Assembly (NCBI GenBank): GCA_035252155.1
Contig: DATFDL010000098.1
Location: forward strand, 1-7,606
DNA from: JAICLL01 sp035252155
Lineage (GTDB): Bacteria; Planctomycetota; Planctomycetia; Pirellulales; JAICIG01
DNA: 7,606 nt
Direction of reading: 5' to 3'
Numbering within the stretch: the stretch's first letter is position 1; every line of letters starts with the position of its first letter. The notes beneath the pieces are model-generated. The model was not told the origin of the DNA. It saw only the letters and a list, made by a program, of their open reading frames with translations, and did not search any database. Positions 1 through 5,514 of this stretch are shown here, piece after piece. Both the position numbers and the translations under genes were made by a program.

Positions 1-241
1 CGAACAACTGCACGATATTCGGGTGGTGCAGTTTTTTGAGGCTTTCGATCTCGGCCTCGAACCGCTCGCGAAACCCTTCTTCGTGGGCCATTACGGCCGA
101 AAGCACTTTGACGGCGGCCGGTTCGTCGGTCTCGAGATTCAGCCCGGCATAGACGGTTCCCATGCCGCCTTTGCCCAGCTTACGGCCGATTTTGTAAGGC
201 CCAAGCTGCTCGAGTTGTGAGGTATGCGTCCGAAGAGTCAT
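1..241 (-). CDS. Serine/threonine protein kinase, N-terminal 80 residues (cut by window edge)
   Basis: The visible part is the N-lobe of a bacterial Hanks-type (PknB-like) protein kinase, which transfers phosphate from ATP to Ser/Thr of target proteins. Seen: the glycine-rich ATP loop with GKGGMGTVY at residues 23-31, the AVK lysine that holds ATP phosphates at about K45, a helix-C glutamate at about E64, and the HPNIV motif at residues 73-77. The ATG at 241-239 is used because the 15 residues before the ATP loop (ending GPYKIGRKLG) are the normal short lead of such kinases and no better start lies upstream. No SD sequence is obvious. The C-lobe and any membrane or sensor region lie outside the window, so the full architecture and target are unknown. 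Planctomycetes carry many such kinases. The family assignment is secure; the specific role is not. Confidence 0.9.
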   Translation of the reverse strand, partial: MTLRTHTSQLEQLGPYKIGRKLGKGGMGTVYAGLNLETDEPAAVKVLSAVMAHEEGFRERFEAEIESLKKLHHPNIVQLF

Positions 242-466
242 CAGGTCGCTCGCGCGTGCCCGCCCGACCGGCGCGGAAGGAAAGAACCTTATTTATGCTA
301 GTCGCCTTCCGCCAAACGTGCCAGTGGCGGCTGGGGCATCGCCGGCCATTGGACCGCTAGTTCTTAGGCCGCACTAGCCCGAAACGCAAGCGAGGGCAGC
401 ACATGGTTCCGCCTCGCTAACGCTTCGGGTTGGTGTACGTCCACCGCGGCAGATGGCCCATCCGCC
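242..466. other. Intergenic stretch with two inverted repeats, no convincing gene
   Basis: This spacer lies between the divergently placed kinase gene and the doubtful small ORF. Short frames here have no protein-like character. It contains an 8-bp stem (321-328 with 345-352, one G-T pair, 16-nt loop) and the larger inverted repeat at 372-435 listed separately. Neither arm is followed by a T-run, so neither looks like a simple intrinsic terminator. Confidence 0.5.
372..435. repeat. Imperfect inverted repeat, REP-like (24-nt arms)
   Basis: The left arm at 372-395 (CACTAGCCCGAAACGCAAGC followed by GAGG) pairs with the right arm at 412-435 across a 16-nt loop. By hand: 19 Watson-Crick pairs, 2 G-T pairs and 3 mismatches in 24. 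The core word TAGCCCGAARCG...AGCGAGG is one I associate from memory with dispersed palindromic repeats of planctomycete intergenic regions, but no genome count could be made here. There is no ORF across it and no T-run after it. It could be a REP/MITE-like element or a structured transcript end. Confidence 0.6.
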
Positions 467-589
467 TTAGGGCCAACGCAGCCAACCCCGCACCCAAGCG
501 TAGGCCAGCGCGGCGCAGACGGGGAACAAGACAAAGACGGCGCCATAGGTAAAAACCCAGGTCCAGCGATGATACGGCCAGCGAGCCAT
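467..589 (-). CDS. Possible 40-residue single-span membrane protein (doubtful)
   Basis: A short frame from the ATG at 589-587 to a TAA at 469-467 encodes a Trp-rich peptide with one clear hydrophobic span, roughly residues 12-32 (TYGAVFVLFPVCAALAYAW), preceded by a basic start (MARWPYHR) and ended by RGWLRWP. The pattern fits a small inner-membrane protein. The same frame stays open upstream to an ATG at 685, but those 32 extra residues fall in the AT-rich repeat block and look non-coding, so the inner start is preferred. No SD sequence precedes either start. No family is recognised. It may be chance translation of intergenic DNA. Confidence 0.3.
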   Translation of the reverse strand: MARWPYHRWTWVFTYGAVFVLFPVCAALAYAWVRGWLRWP

Positions 590-664
590 GCGACGGTTGC
601 TTGAGGTCAGGGATCTATATAGACGAAATGAAGTATAATCGAATTCGACGGACGCATTTCCCAG

Positions 665-785
665 TTTGATTTTTGTATCTTGCATTTTGACGTCTTCTCG
701 CAGGCTTGGCCGCTACAGGACATTGCCGCCTGTACGGGGACAGTCAAAATCCAAAATGAAAAAGTCAAAATGCAAAATAAGATGG
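665..785. repeat. AT-rich block of repeated TTGCATTTTGAC words with central hairpin
   Basis: The 12-mer TTGCATTTTGAC at 680-691 recurs as an exact reverse complement at 764-775. The word AGTCAAAAT occurs at 742-750 and 763-771, with related CCAAAAT between. In the middle, TACAGG (714-719) pairs with CCTGTA (729-734) around a 9-nt loop. The block is clearly lower in GC than the genes around it. Low-complexity words of this type are, from memory, common between planctomycete genes. It lies just upstream of pcm, but no clear -35/-10 pair was found. A lone TATAAT is present at 634-639 on the plus strand without a good -35. Confidence 0.5.
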
Positions 786-812
786 GCACATAACCTGCAC
801 GCGCATTGATTC

Positions 813-1466
813 ATGGAACCGGCCGTCCGCTCCGAACTTGCCCGGCACTCGATGCTGCACGAGCAATTGCGGCGTCGCGGCATCCGCGATCAGCGGGTGC
901 TGGCGGCAATGCAGCAGGTGCCGCGCGAGCAATTTATCGCTCGTTCGCTGGAGGGCCTGGCGTATGCCGACCGGGCCTTGCCGATCGACTGCGGCCAGAC
1001 GATCAGCCAGCCGTACATGGTGGCCCTCATGACCGAGGCGCTCGAACTGACCGGCGGCGAGCGCGTGCTCGAGATCGGTACCGGCAGCGGCTATCAAACG
1101 GCGGTGCTGGCCGAGCTGGCCGAGCAGGTGATTTCGGTCGAGCGGCACGCCGAGCTGCAACACAAGGCCGCCGAGGTGCTAGGGCGATTGGAGTACAAAA
1201 ACGTGCGGTTAGTGATCGGCGACGGCACGTTGGGGTACGCCGACGAAGCACCGTACGATCGAGTGATGGTGACGGCGGCAGCTTCGCATTGCCCGGCGGC
1301 GTTGATCGAGCAGTTGAGCGACGACGGCATTCTGGTGATTCCCTTGGGCGGCGGCGAGGGGCAAGTTTTGCAGCGGCTCGTCCGACGCGGCGGCCGCGGC
1401 GAGTGGGAGCAGCTTGTCTCTTGCCGATTCGTGCCTCTGGTGGGCGCTGCGGACGAAAACTGCTAA
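813..1466 (+). CDS. pcm: Protein-L-isoaspartate O-methyltransferase
   Basis: A cytosolic S-adenosylmethionine (SAM)-dependent enzyme that methylates the abnormal carboxyl of L-isoaspartyl residues in aged proteins, which starts their repair to normal aspartate. The 217-residue length matches the family. Seen in order: an N-terminal helical region with RVLAAMQQVPREQF (28-41), the PCMT signature TISQPYMVALM (63-73), the SAM-binding motif VLEIGTGSGYQTA (85-97), the acidic ribose-contact E110 (VISVE), GDGTLGY (136-142), YDRVMVTAAA (148-157), and the C-terminal PLGG and FVPLVG motifs. The ATG at 813 gives the usual N-terminal length, and a second ATG at 852 would still leave the signature intact. 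No SD sequence precedes 813. It is followed after 53 bp by glmS on the same strand, so the two may be co-transcribed, but no functional link between them is known. Confidence 0.95.
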   Translation: MEPAVRSELARHSMLHEQLRRRGIRDQRVLAAMQQVPREQFIARSLEGLAYADRALPIDCGQTISQPYMVALMTEALELTGGERVLEIGTGSGYQTAVLAELAEQVISVERHAELQHKAAEVLGRLEYKNVRLVIGDGTLGYADEAPYDRVMVTAAASHCPAALIEQLSDDGILVIPLGGGEGQVLQRLVRRGGRGEWEQLVSCRFVPLVGAADENC

Positions 1467-1483
1467 TCTGGTACGTTCGACGA

Positions 1484-1501
1484 AACGGAATGAATTCCGT
1501 T
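1484..1501. promoter_or_regulatory. Perfect 7-bp hairpin between pcm and glmS
   Basis: AACGGAA (1484-1490) pairs perfectly with TTCCGTT (1495-1501) around the tetraloop TGAA. It starts 17 nt after the pcm stop and ends 18 nt before the glmS ATG, and is followed by TCTACCGAGG, which holds the likely glmS ribosome binding site. The lack of a T-run argues against a terminator. It may be an mRNA processing or stability element, a repeat remnant, or chance. It does not resemble the much larger glmS ribozyme. Confidence 0.35.
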
Positions 1502-1519
1502 CTACCGAGGGTCAACTCC

Positions 1520-3403
1520 ATGTGCGGCATTGTCGGTTACATCGGTTCCCAGGAAGCGGCCGATTTTCTATTGCGCGGACTGCGGCGGCTCGAATATCGC
1601 GGTTATGATAGTTCTGGCGTGGTCACGATCACGCCGCACGGCCGCCTGGCCGTGGCCAAAGCGGCCGGCCGGCTCGACCGACTGACCGCTCAATTGGGCG
1701 ACGGCCCGGTGCCGGGCAGCATCGGCTTGGGACACACCCGCTGGGCCACGCACGGCGCCGCCACCGACGACAACGCCCATCCGCACGTCGGCGGCAACGA
1801 CGTGCTCGCCGTGGTTCACAACGGCGTCATCGAAAACTATCTGCCGCTCAAAGAACGGCTCGAAGGCCAGGGCTACCGCTTTCGCTCGGCCACCGATAGC
1901 GAAGTAATCGCCCACCTCATCGCCAGCCAACTCGAACGCCAGCTCGAAAAACATCCCACCGACCGCTCAAAGATCGTCACCGAGGGCTACGCCCCGCTGG
2001 TGACTGCTATCACCAAGGCACTGGCCAAGCTGCGCGGCACCTACGGGCTGGGCATCGTGTTTCGCGATTTTCCCGAAGTTCTTTTTGCCGCTCGGCTGGG
2101 CAGCCCGTTGGTGGTCGGCGTGGGAATGGGGGAACATTTTATCGCCAGCGACGCTTCGCCGCTGGTCGGCCGCACCGACAAGATCGTCTACCTGGCCGAT
2201 CATGAGTTGGCGATCGTCACGGCCGATTCGCTGCGCGTAATGCATCGCGATCAGGGCGAGGTGCGGCACGACGTGCAAGTGCTCGACATGGCGCCGGGCG
2301 ACGTCGATCGCGGCGGCTACGAGCACTTCATGCTCAAAGAGATTTTCGAGCAGCCCGAAACGCTGCAAAACACGATGCGGGGCCGCCTCAGCCTCGACGA
2401 CGCCACGGCCCATTTTGGCGGGCTGAACCTGTCGCCGCAGCAGTTGCGGGGCGTCAACCGGCTGCTGCTCACCGCCTGTGGCACAAGCTGGCACGCCGCG
2501 TTGGTGGGCGAGTACCTGCTGGAGCAGTTCGCGCGGCTGCCGGTCGAGGTGGAGTATGGCAGCGAGCTGCGGTATCGCAACCCGCCGATCGACAATCACA
2601 CGCTGGTCTTCGCCATCACGCAGAGCGGCGAGACCGCCGACACGCTGGCGGCCCTGCGCGAAATGAAGCGGCAGGGGCACCCGACGTTGGCCATCTGCAA
2701 CGTGGTGGGCAGCAGCATCGCCAAAGAGTCGGACGGCGGCATCTATCTGCACGCGGGGCCGGAGATCGGCGTGGCGTCGACCAAGGCATTTACTTCTCAG
2801 TGCGTGGCGCTGGCGATGCTGGCGCTCTATTTCGGGCGGCTGCGGCACCTGAGTCACGCCCAGGGCATGCACATCATCGAGCAATTGAAGACGCTGCCCG
2901 ACCTGGTGCGGCAGGCGCTGGCTGCCGACGCCGAGGTGCGGCGGATCGCGGCCAAGTATTATGAGTGCGACAACTTCTTATACCTCGGTCGGCAGTTCAA
3001 TTTTCCCACGGCGCTCGAAGGCGCGCTGAAGCTCAAAGAAATCAGCTACATCCACGCCGAAGGTTACCCGGCGGCCGAGATGAAGCACGGGCCGATCGCC
3101 TTGGTCGACGAAAAAACGCCCAGCGTGTTTCTCATTCCGCAGGGGCCGGTGTACGACAAGGTGATCTCGAACATGGAAGAGATCAAGGCCCGCGGCGGCC
3201 CCGTGATCGCCGTCACCTGCCAATCGGGCACGCGTGCCGCCGAGCTGGCCGACGATGTGATTCTAATCCCGACCACCGAGGAGTTTTTGCAGCCGATCCT
3301 CTCGGTGATTCCGCTCCAGTTGCTGGCGTATCACATTGCGGTGCTGCGCGGCTGCGACGTCGACAAGCCGCGGAATTTGGCCAAGAGCGTGACGGTGGAA
3401 TAG
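1520..3403 (+). CDS. glmS: Glutamine--fructose-6-phosphate aminotransferase (isomerizing)
   Basis: Makes glucosamine-6-phosphate from fructose-6-phosphate and glutamine, the entry step to UDP-GlcNAc for cell wall and envelope sugars; cytosolic. At 627 residues it is slightly longer than the 609-residue E. coli enzyme. The start is fixed by MCGIVGYIG: Cys2 must become the N-terminal nucleophile of the class-II glutaminase domain. A frame open further upstream is therefore not coding, and GAGG at 1507-1510 is a fair ribosome site. Seen: RWATHGAATDDNAHPH (74-89), HNGVIENY (100-107, oxyanion-hole Asn/Gly), the first SIS domain with CGTSWHA (from 320) and QSGETADTLAAL (from 368), and the second SIS domain with KEISYIHAE (506-514; E507) and MKHGP (H523). 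The conserved C-terminal LAKSVTVE carries catalytic Lys622. All key residues are present. Confidence 0.98.
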   Translation: MCGIVGYIGSQEAADFLLRGLRRLEYRGYDSSGVVTITPHGRLAVAKAAGRLDRLTAQLGDGPVPGSIGLGHTRWATHGAATDDNAHPHVGGNDVLAVVHNGVIENYLPLKERLEGQGYRFRSATDSEVIAHLIASQLERQLEKHPTDRSKIVTEGYAPLVTAITKALAKLRGTYGLGIVFRDFPEVLFAARLGSPLVVGVGMGEHFIASDASPLVGRTDKIVYLADHELAIVTADSLRVMHRDQGEVRHDVQVLDMAPGDVDRGGYEHFMLKEIFEQPETLQNTMRGRLSLDDATAHFGGLNLSPQQLRGVNRLLLTACGTSWHAALVGEYLLEQFARLPVEVEYGSELRYRNPPIDNHTLVFAITQSGETADTLAALREMKRQGHPTLAICNVVGSSIAKESDGGIYLHAGPEIGVASTKAFTSQCVALAMLALYFGRLRHLSHAQGMHIIEQLKTLPDLVRQALAADAEVRRIAAKYYECDNFLYLGRQFNFPTALEGALKLKEISYIHAEGYPAAEMKHGPIALVDEKTPSVFLIPQGPVYDKVISNMEEIKARGGPVIAVTCQSGTRAAELADDVILIPTTEEFLQPILSVIPLQLLAYHIAVLRGCDVDKPRNLAKSVTVE

Positions 3404-3636
3404 GGGTCGGAGGTCAGGATTTCAGCGAATCGCTGTCAACGTTGTGCCCGTATGGGCAGGCAAGCGAGCGCTAGGTAGTCGGCGGGATCGATTTCGAGCG
3501 ACGCTTGTTGGGAAACTCCCCAGCAAGCCTTTAAGCGGAACCAGCGCGAACCAATTCTTTACCTCGCGCGTCTGTGTCGATAGTTGTCGAAACTTCGCCG
3601 CTTCCAGCGGCTCGATCCCAGTTTTGGAGGTCCGTA
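3404..3636. other. Intergenic stretch after glmS
   Basis: No convincing gene is seen. Frames crossing this region on either strand are Arg/Ser/Pro-rich and look like chance translation. It holds the terminator-like hairpin at 3503-3528 and, at its right end, the GGAGG ribosome site (3626-3630) of the small ORF that follows. Confidence 0.5.
3503..3530 (+). terminator. Candidate intrinsic terminator downstream of glmS
   Basis: GCTTGTTGGG (3503-3512) pairs with CCCAGCAAGC (3519-3528) over 10 bp, including one G-T pair, with a 6-nt loop, followed by CTTTAA. The T-run is short, so termination efficiency is uncertain. It lies 100 bp after the glmS stop, which is a reasonable place to end the pcm-glmS transcript. 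Confidence 0.35.
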
Positions 3637-3732
3637 GTGTGCAGATGCAGTTGCGATTCAGGCGGAGGTGGGTGTCTGGGCCTGCTCGTCGTTCTTTTGT
3701 TGGTGGCGCTATTTTTTGGCGGTTGCGGGTGA
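3637..3732 (+). CDS. Cys/Gly-rich 31-residue single-span microprotein
   Basis: The frame starts with GTG at 3637 and ends at TGA 3730-3732. A strong ribosome site GGAGG (3626-3630) sits 6 nt before the GTG, stronger than for most genes in this window. The peptide has three parts: a cysteine-rich head CRCSCDS (residues 2-8; Cys at 2, 4, 6), a GGGGC hinge (9-13), and a strongly hydrophobic span LGLLVVLLLVALFFGG (14-29), ending CG. This is the layout of a single-pass membrane microprotein or a very short lipoprotein-like peptide; no function can be assigned. The frame contains no ATG, and the ATG at 3644 is out of frame. The combination of ribosome site, hydrophobic core and regular Cys spacing argues for a real gene, but no homologue is recognised with certainty. 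Confidence 0.5.
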   Translation: MCRCSCDSGGGGCLGLLVVLLLVALFFGGCG

Positions 3733-3964
3733 TTTAAGAATCGCGTCAATCGAGCATACCTTTCAAGCGTGAACGGAGTGCTTTGGCGGAGAAGGTCGCA
3801 CGTGCAATTTCCGCTTGGGCAGGATTTCGGGTTGACCTTTACGGCCTCATCATTTCGCGGCGTGCGCGGCGTGCGCCAGCATCGATACGCTTGACTCACC
3901 GCGGACCCGAATTTAGGTTGGAAGGGAGAAATTGCGTAGCGATTGCCTTACGCAGGAGGTAAAC
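3733..3964. other. Intergenic stretch upstream of the beta-grasp-HicA gene
   Basis: No gene is seen. It contains a perfect 2 x 9-bp tandem repeat GGCGTGCGC at 3859-3876, the promoter candidate at 3891-3919, and the AGGAGG ribosome site at 3954-3959. Confidence 0.5.
3891..3919 (+). promoter_or_regulatory. Candidate sigma-70-type promoter for the beta-grasp-HicA gene
   Basis: TTGACT (3891-3896) matches the -35 consensus at five of six positions. At 17-nt spacing lies TAGGTT (3914-3919), a weak -10 with three of six matches. It would start transcription about 35-40 nt before the ATG at 3965, a normal leader length. The poor -10 keeps this tentative. Confidence 0.3.
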
Positions 3965-4426
3965 ATGGGCTCGCGAAGCGTGCGTGTGCTTGTCATTTCA
4001 CATATTGGCCCTGGGATAGCGGAGTACCGCGAAGTTCCCCGAGGCACAACTGTCGCGAAGTTCGTCTCGGATTTGTTTCGCCTACCGCTTGATGAGTTCC
4101 TGATTCGACGGAACCGTCGCTCGCGATGCTTGCTCGACATTTTACAGGATGGAGATCGAATCACTGTCACTCCAGCAGAGATTCGGGGCGCTTGGGTTCC
4201 GTCGTACCACGAATTCCTGTCGTATCTAAAAGCGAAGGGGTTCGGTTATGCTCGACCCGGTAAAGGGGACCACAAGATTTACAAAGATGCGTCGGGCAAA
4301 CATGTCAGCGTAAACCGGCAGGGCGCGAAGGGTGTCGACGTCGCTTCGATACGGCAGCTCGCGAGAGTCTTGGGCAAATCCTTCGGGGACCTTATTTCGG
4401 ACATTCATGCTGTAATCACCGCGTGA
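3965..4426 (+). CDS. Fusion of ThiS/MoaD-like beta-grasp domain to HicA mRNA interferase
   Basis: The 153-residue product joins two domains. Residues about 5-75 look like a ubiquitin-like beta-grasp fold of the ThiS/MoaD type: strand VRVLVIS, EVPRGTTVAKFVSDLF (strand then helix), DEFLIRRNRR, and LQDGDRITVTPAEIRGA. The C-terminal Gly-Gly used for activation in ThiS/MoaD is absent. Residues about 79-143 match HicA, a dsRBD-fold toxin that cleaves mRNA: YHEFLSYLKAKGFGYARPGK, then GDHKIY with the likely catalytic His103, VSVNRQGAKGVDVASIRQLA, and LGKSFGDL. The ATG at 3965 is chosen because AGGAGG (3954-3959) lies 5 nt upstream. A TTG at 3932 in the same frame lacks such a site. No hicB follows on this strand, so the beta-grasp part may act as the control module (inference). 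The gene is visibly less GC-rich than glmS, which suggests acquisition. Confidence 0.75.
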   Translation: MGSRSVRVLVISHIGPGIAEYREVPRGTTVAKFVSDLFRLPLDEFLIRRNRRSRCLLDILQDGDRITVTPAEIRGAWVPSYHEFLSYLKAKGFGYARPGKGDHKIYKDASGKHVSVNRQGAKGVDVASIRQLARVLGKSFGDLISDIHAVITA

Positions 4427-4564
4427 ACGACATTGCGCAGGGACCGGGCTATTTTGCCAACGGTCTTTCCCGGGCAAATGGACATCCCGGCCTCGGGCGG
4501 AGCATTAAAGAGTGGAGCGGGGCGAATTCCGATAATATATAGCTAGGCCACACAATTTCTGCGC

Positions 4565-5056
4565 ATGAAAAATATGCGAAGTTTGCTTGTGACAACCATC
4601 ACAAAACAGGAAGAATCGCTCGGTTTCTCTCATTTTTGGATCGAAAACGAGCAAAACCGGTTTGGCGACGACCCTCTTGGCAACGAACCACAACTACTTC
4701 AGGTTGTGGCTAGGCCAATTGACGAATCGGTGTGGCTTTTCAAGCTGCGGAGTCCGACGGGGATCGTCTATAGCGAAATGCAGTACGCACAGGTCAATGA
4801 GCGTGAGCCACCTTATTGGCGCAATGTACGACTGTCGAACTGGGATGACCCGATTACGGCCGTCGAGGCAGCACAGCGGTTGCCTAGAGATGCTGAATAC
4901 GCGCGGAGAGTACCGCCGCTCGTCGAAGGTACAGTTGGCAATCGGCGGATTCTGTTCGACGAGTCGCTGATTTCTCCACGCGAAATCGAGCAATATGGCG
5001 GTGAACGTGTCGAGCGTCATGGGCGGCGGTGGGTGTCTTTTCCTGTGCATGAATAG
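4565..5056 (+). CDS. Unrecognised 163-residue protein
   Basis: No known family is recognised. The protein is soluble-looking, with no signal peptide or membrane span, and is rich in Trp, Arg and Glu. Notable stretches are LGFSHFWIENEQNRFG (about 19-34), FKLRSPTGIVYSEMQYAQVN (about 59-78), EPPYWRNVRLSNWDDP (about 81-96) and a C-terminal ISPREIEQYGGERVERHGRR. Composition and codon use look like a real gene. It lies 138 bp after the beta-grasp-HicA gene on the same strand, so it could be a partner, but the gap is too long to assume one operon. The ATG at 4565 has no SD sequence, and an ATG three codons later is equally possible. AT-rich GATAATATATAG at 4531-4542 might hold a -10. Its 3' end meets the minus-strand hicA, whose open frame runs antisense through it. 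Confidence 0.65.
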   Translation: MKNMRSLLVTTITKQEESLGFSHFWIENEQNRFGDDPLGNEPQLLQVVARPIDESVWLFKLRSPTGIVYSEMQYAQVNEREPPYWRNVRLSNWDDPITAVEAAQRLPRDAEYARRVPPLVEGTVGNRRILFDESLISPREIEQYGGERVERHGRRWVSFPVHE

Positions 5057-5248
5057 AGACAAGCCGGTGGTCCGAACGATGCGCACGAGCATCTGGCCGA
5101 CCTCGCCATCGTTATGGAATGCGAAGTCCGGCCATCCGGTGCGCTCCAGCACGCGGTGCGAACCGCCTGATTGTCGATTTATGCGCCATCCAATCCGCTG
5201 GAGTGCGGCCAGAACTCGCCTAGCTTTCGTCGAGGGCCAGCGGCTCAT
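4694..5248 (-). CDS. hicA: HicA-family mRNA interferase toxin with aberrant C-terminal extension
   Basis: Residues 1-63 (5248-5060) are a HicA domain, a small dsRBD-fold toxin that cleaves mRNA and is neutralised by HicB. Seen: KARRVLAALQRIGWRINRQS (8-27), GGSHRVLE with the catalytic His31, then WPDFAFH and QMLVRIVRTTGL. The ATG start overlaps the hicB stop (ATGA, 5248-5245), indicating translational coupling. HicA proteins of this type usually stop a few residues after TGL. Here the frame continues to a TAG at about 4694, adding about 121 residues that are antisense to the convergent 163-residue gene and have no family resemblance. Either the toxin has lost its own stop and carries a random tail, or the end was damaged when the neighbouring DNA joined. 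The toxin may be inactive or produced in reduced amounts. The domain assignment is firm; the stated 3' end is simply the first stop codon. Confidence 0.7.
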   Translation of the reverse strand: MSRWPSTKARRVLAALQRIGWRINRQSGGSHRVLERTGWPDFAFHNDGEVGQMLVRIVRTTGLSLFMHRKRHPPPPMTLDTFTAILLDFAWRNQRLVEQNPPIANCTFDERRYSPRVFSISRQPLCCLDGRNRVIPVRQSYIAPIRWLTLIDLCVLHFAIDDPRRTPQLEKPHRFVNWPSHNLK

Positions 5249-5466
5249 GGGACGAGCGCGAAAACGCTGTCGATCTGCGGAACAGGCTCGCCATGTTCCA
5301 GGCGCTCAGCAAGGACGCGTAAGGACAAAGCCTGAACGCGGTCGATTGCTTCTTGCCGTGTCTGCCCGTAGCTGAGAACGCCCGGAAGCTCGGGAACCTC
5401 CGCCAGCCATCGGCCATCGTCTTTCTGCTCGACTTCAATACCCAACGGCACGATGGTATGCTCCAC
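5245..5466 (-). CDS. hicB: HicB-family antitoxin
   Basis: A 73-residue antitoxin with the partial RNase H-like HicB fold, expected to bind and block HicA and often to repress its own promoter. Seen: DDGRWLAEVPELPGVLSYGQ (16-35), the signature strand-turn of the family, then TRQEAIDRVQALSLRVLAER (36-55) and LEHGEPVPQID. No separate DNA-binding tail is present. This short form is typical of hicB genes placed upstream of hicA. The start is GTG at 5466-5464; an in-frame TAA lies only two codons upstream (5475-5473), so no longer form is possible. No SD sequence is visible. The stop overlaps hicA by 4 bp. A decayed second copy lies at 6320-6161. The 48-bp gap to the PIN gene upstream suggests the four genes may be transcribed together. 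Confidence 0.88.
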   Translation of the reverse strand: MEHTIVPLGIEVEQKDDGRWLAEVPELPGVLSYGQTRQEAIDRVQALSLRVLAERLEHGEPVPQIDSVFALVP

Positions 5467-5470
5467 GAGG
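5381..5470. repeat. Direct repeat, left copy (within hicB)
   Basis: Positions 5381-5470 match 6235-6324 in the same orientation with about 7 mismatches in 90 (hand alignment, no gaps, offset 854). The repeat is the 5' half of the hicB coding region. Similarity fades upstream of the start codon but is still visible over the next few bases. Together the two copies bracket the PIN toxin-antitoxin module. Confidence 0.85.
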
Positions 5471-5514
5471 TGTTAGGAACTTGATCAATGGCGGCCAAGC
5501 GGTACCGCGGCCCT

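Noticed and set aside
607..789. Minus-strand 60-residue frame with a signal-peptide-like start (MPILFCILTFSFWILTVPV)
   Set aside because: The hydrophobic start is produced by the AT-rich repeated words (TTTTGCATTTTGAC...). The rest is not protein-like, so it is treated as repeat DNA.
806..1519. Upstream extension of the glmS frame to 806
   Set aside because: It overlaps pcm in another frame and has Arg/Gly/Ala-rich nonsense composition. GlmS needs Cys2 directly after the initiator Met, which fixes the start at 1520.
1467..1519. glmS ribozyme or riboswitch before glmS
   Set aside because: The gap is only 53 bp and holds one small hairpin. The ribozyme is far larger and has a multi-helix core that is not present.
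1967..2884. Long minus-strand open frame of 305 codons inside glmS
   Set aside because: It is exactly antisense to a clearly coding, high-GC gene. Its product is rich in Arg, His, Gln and Ala with no recognisable motif, as expected from the complement of GC-biased codons.
3444..3737. Plus-strand 97-residue frame overlapping the microprotein
   Set aside because: Different frame, Arg/Ser-rich and without a ribosome site. The 31-residue frame has the better signals.
3531..3899. Minus-strand 122-residue frame after glmS
   Set aside because: It is Pro/Arg/Thr-rich with no motif, and antisense to the small ORF with the GGAGG site. Probably chance.
3932..3964. Alternative TTG start for the beta-grasp-HicA gene
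   Set aside because: The added 11 residues include the AGGAGG ribosome site itself and lack their own site. The ATG at 3965 is ideally placed.
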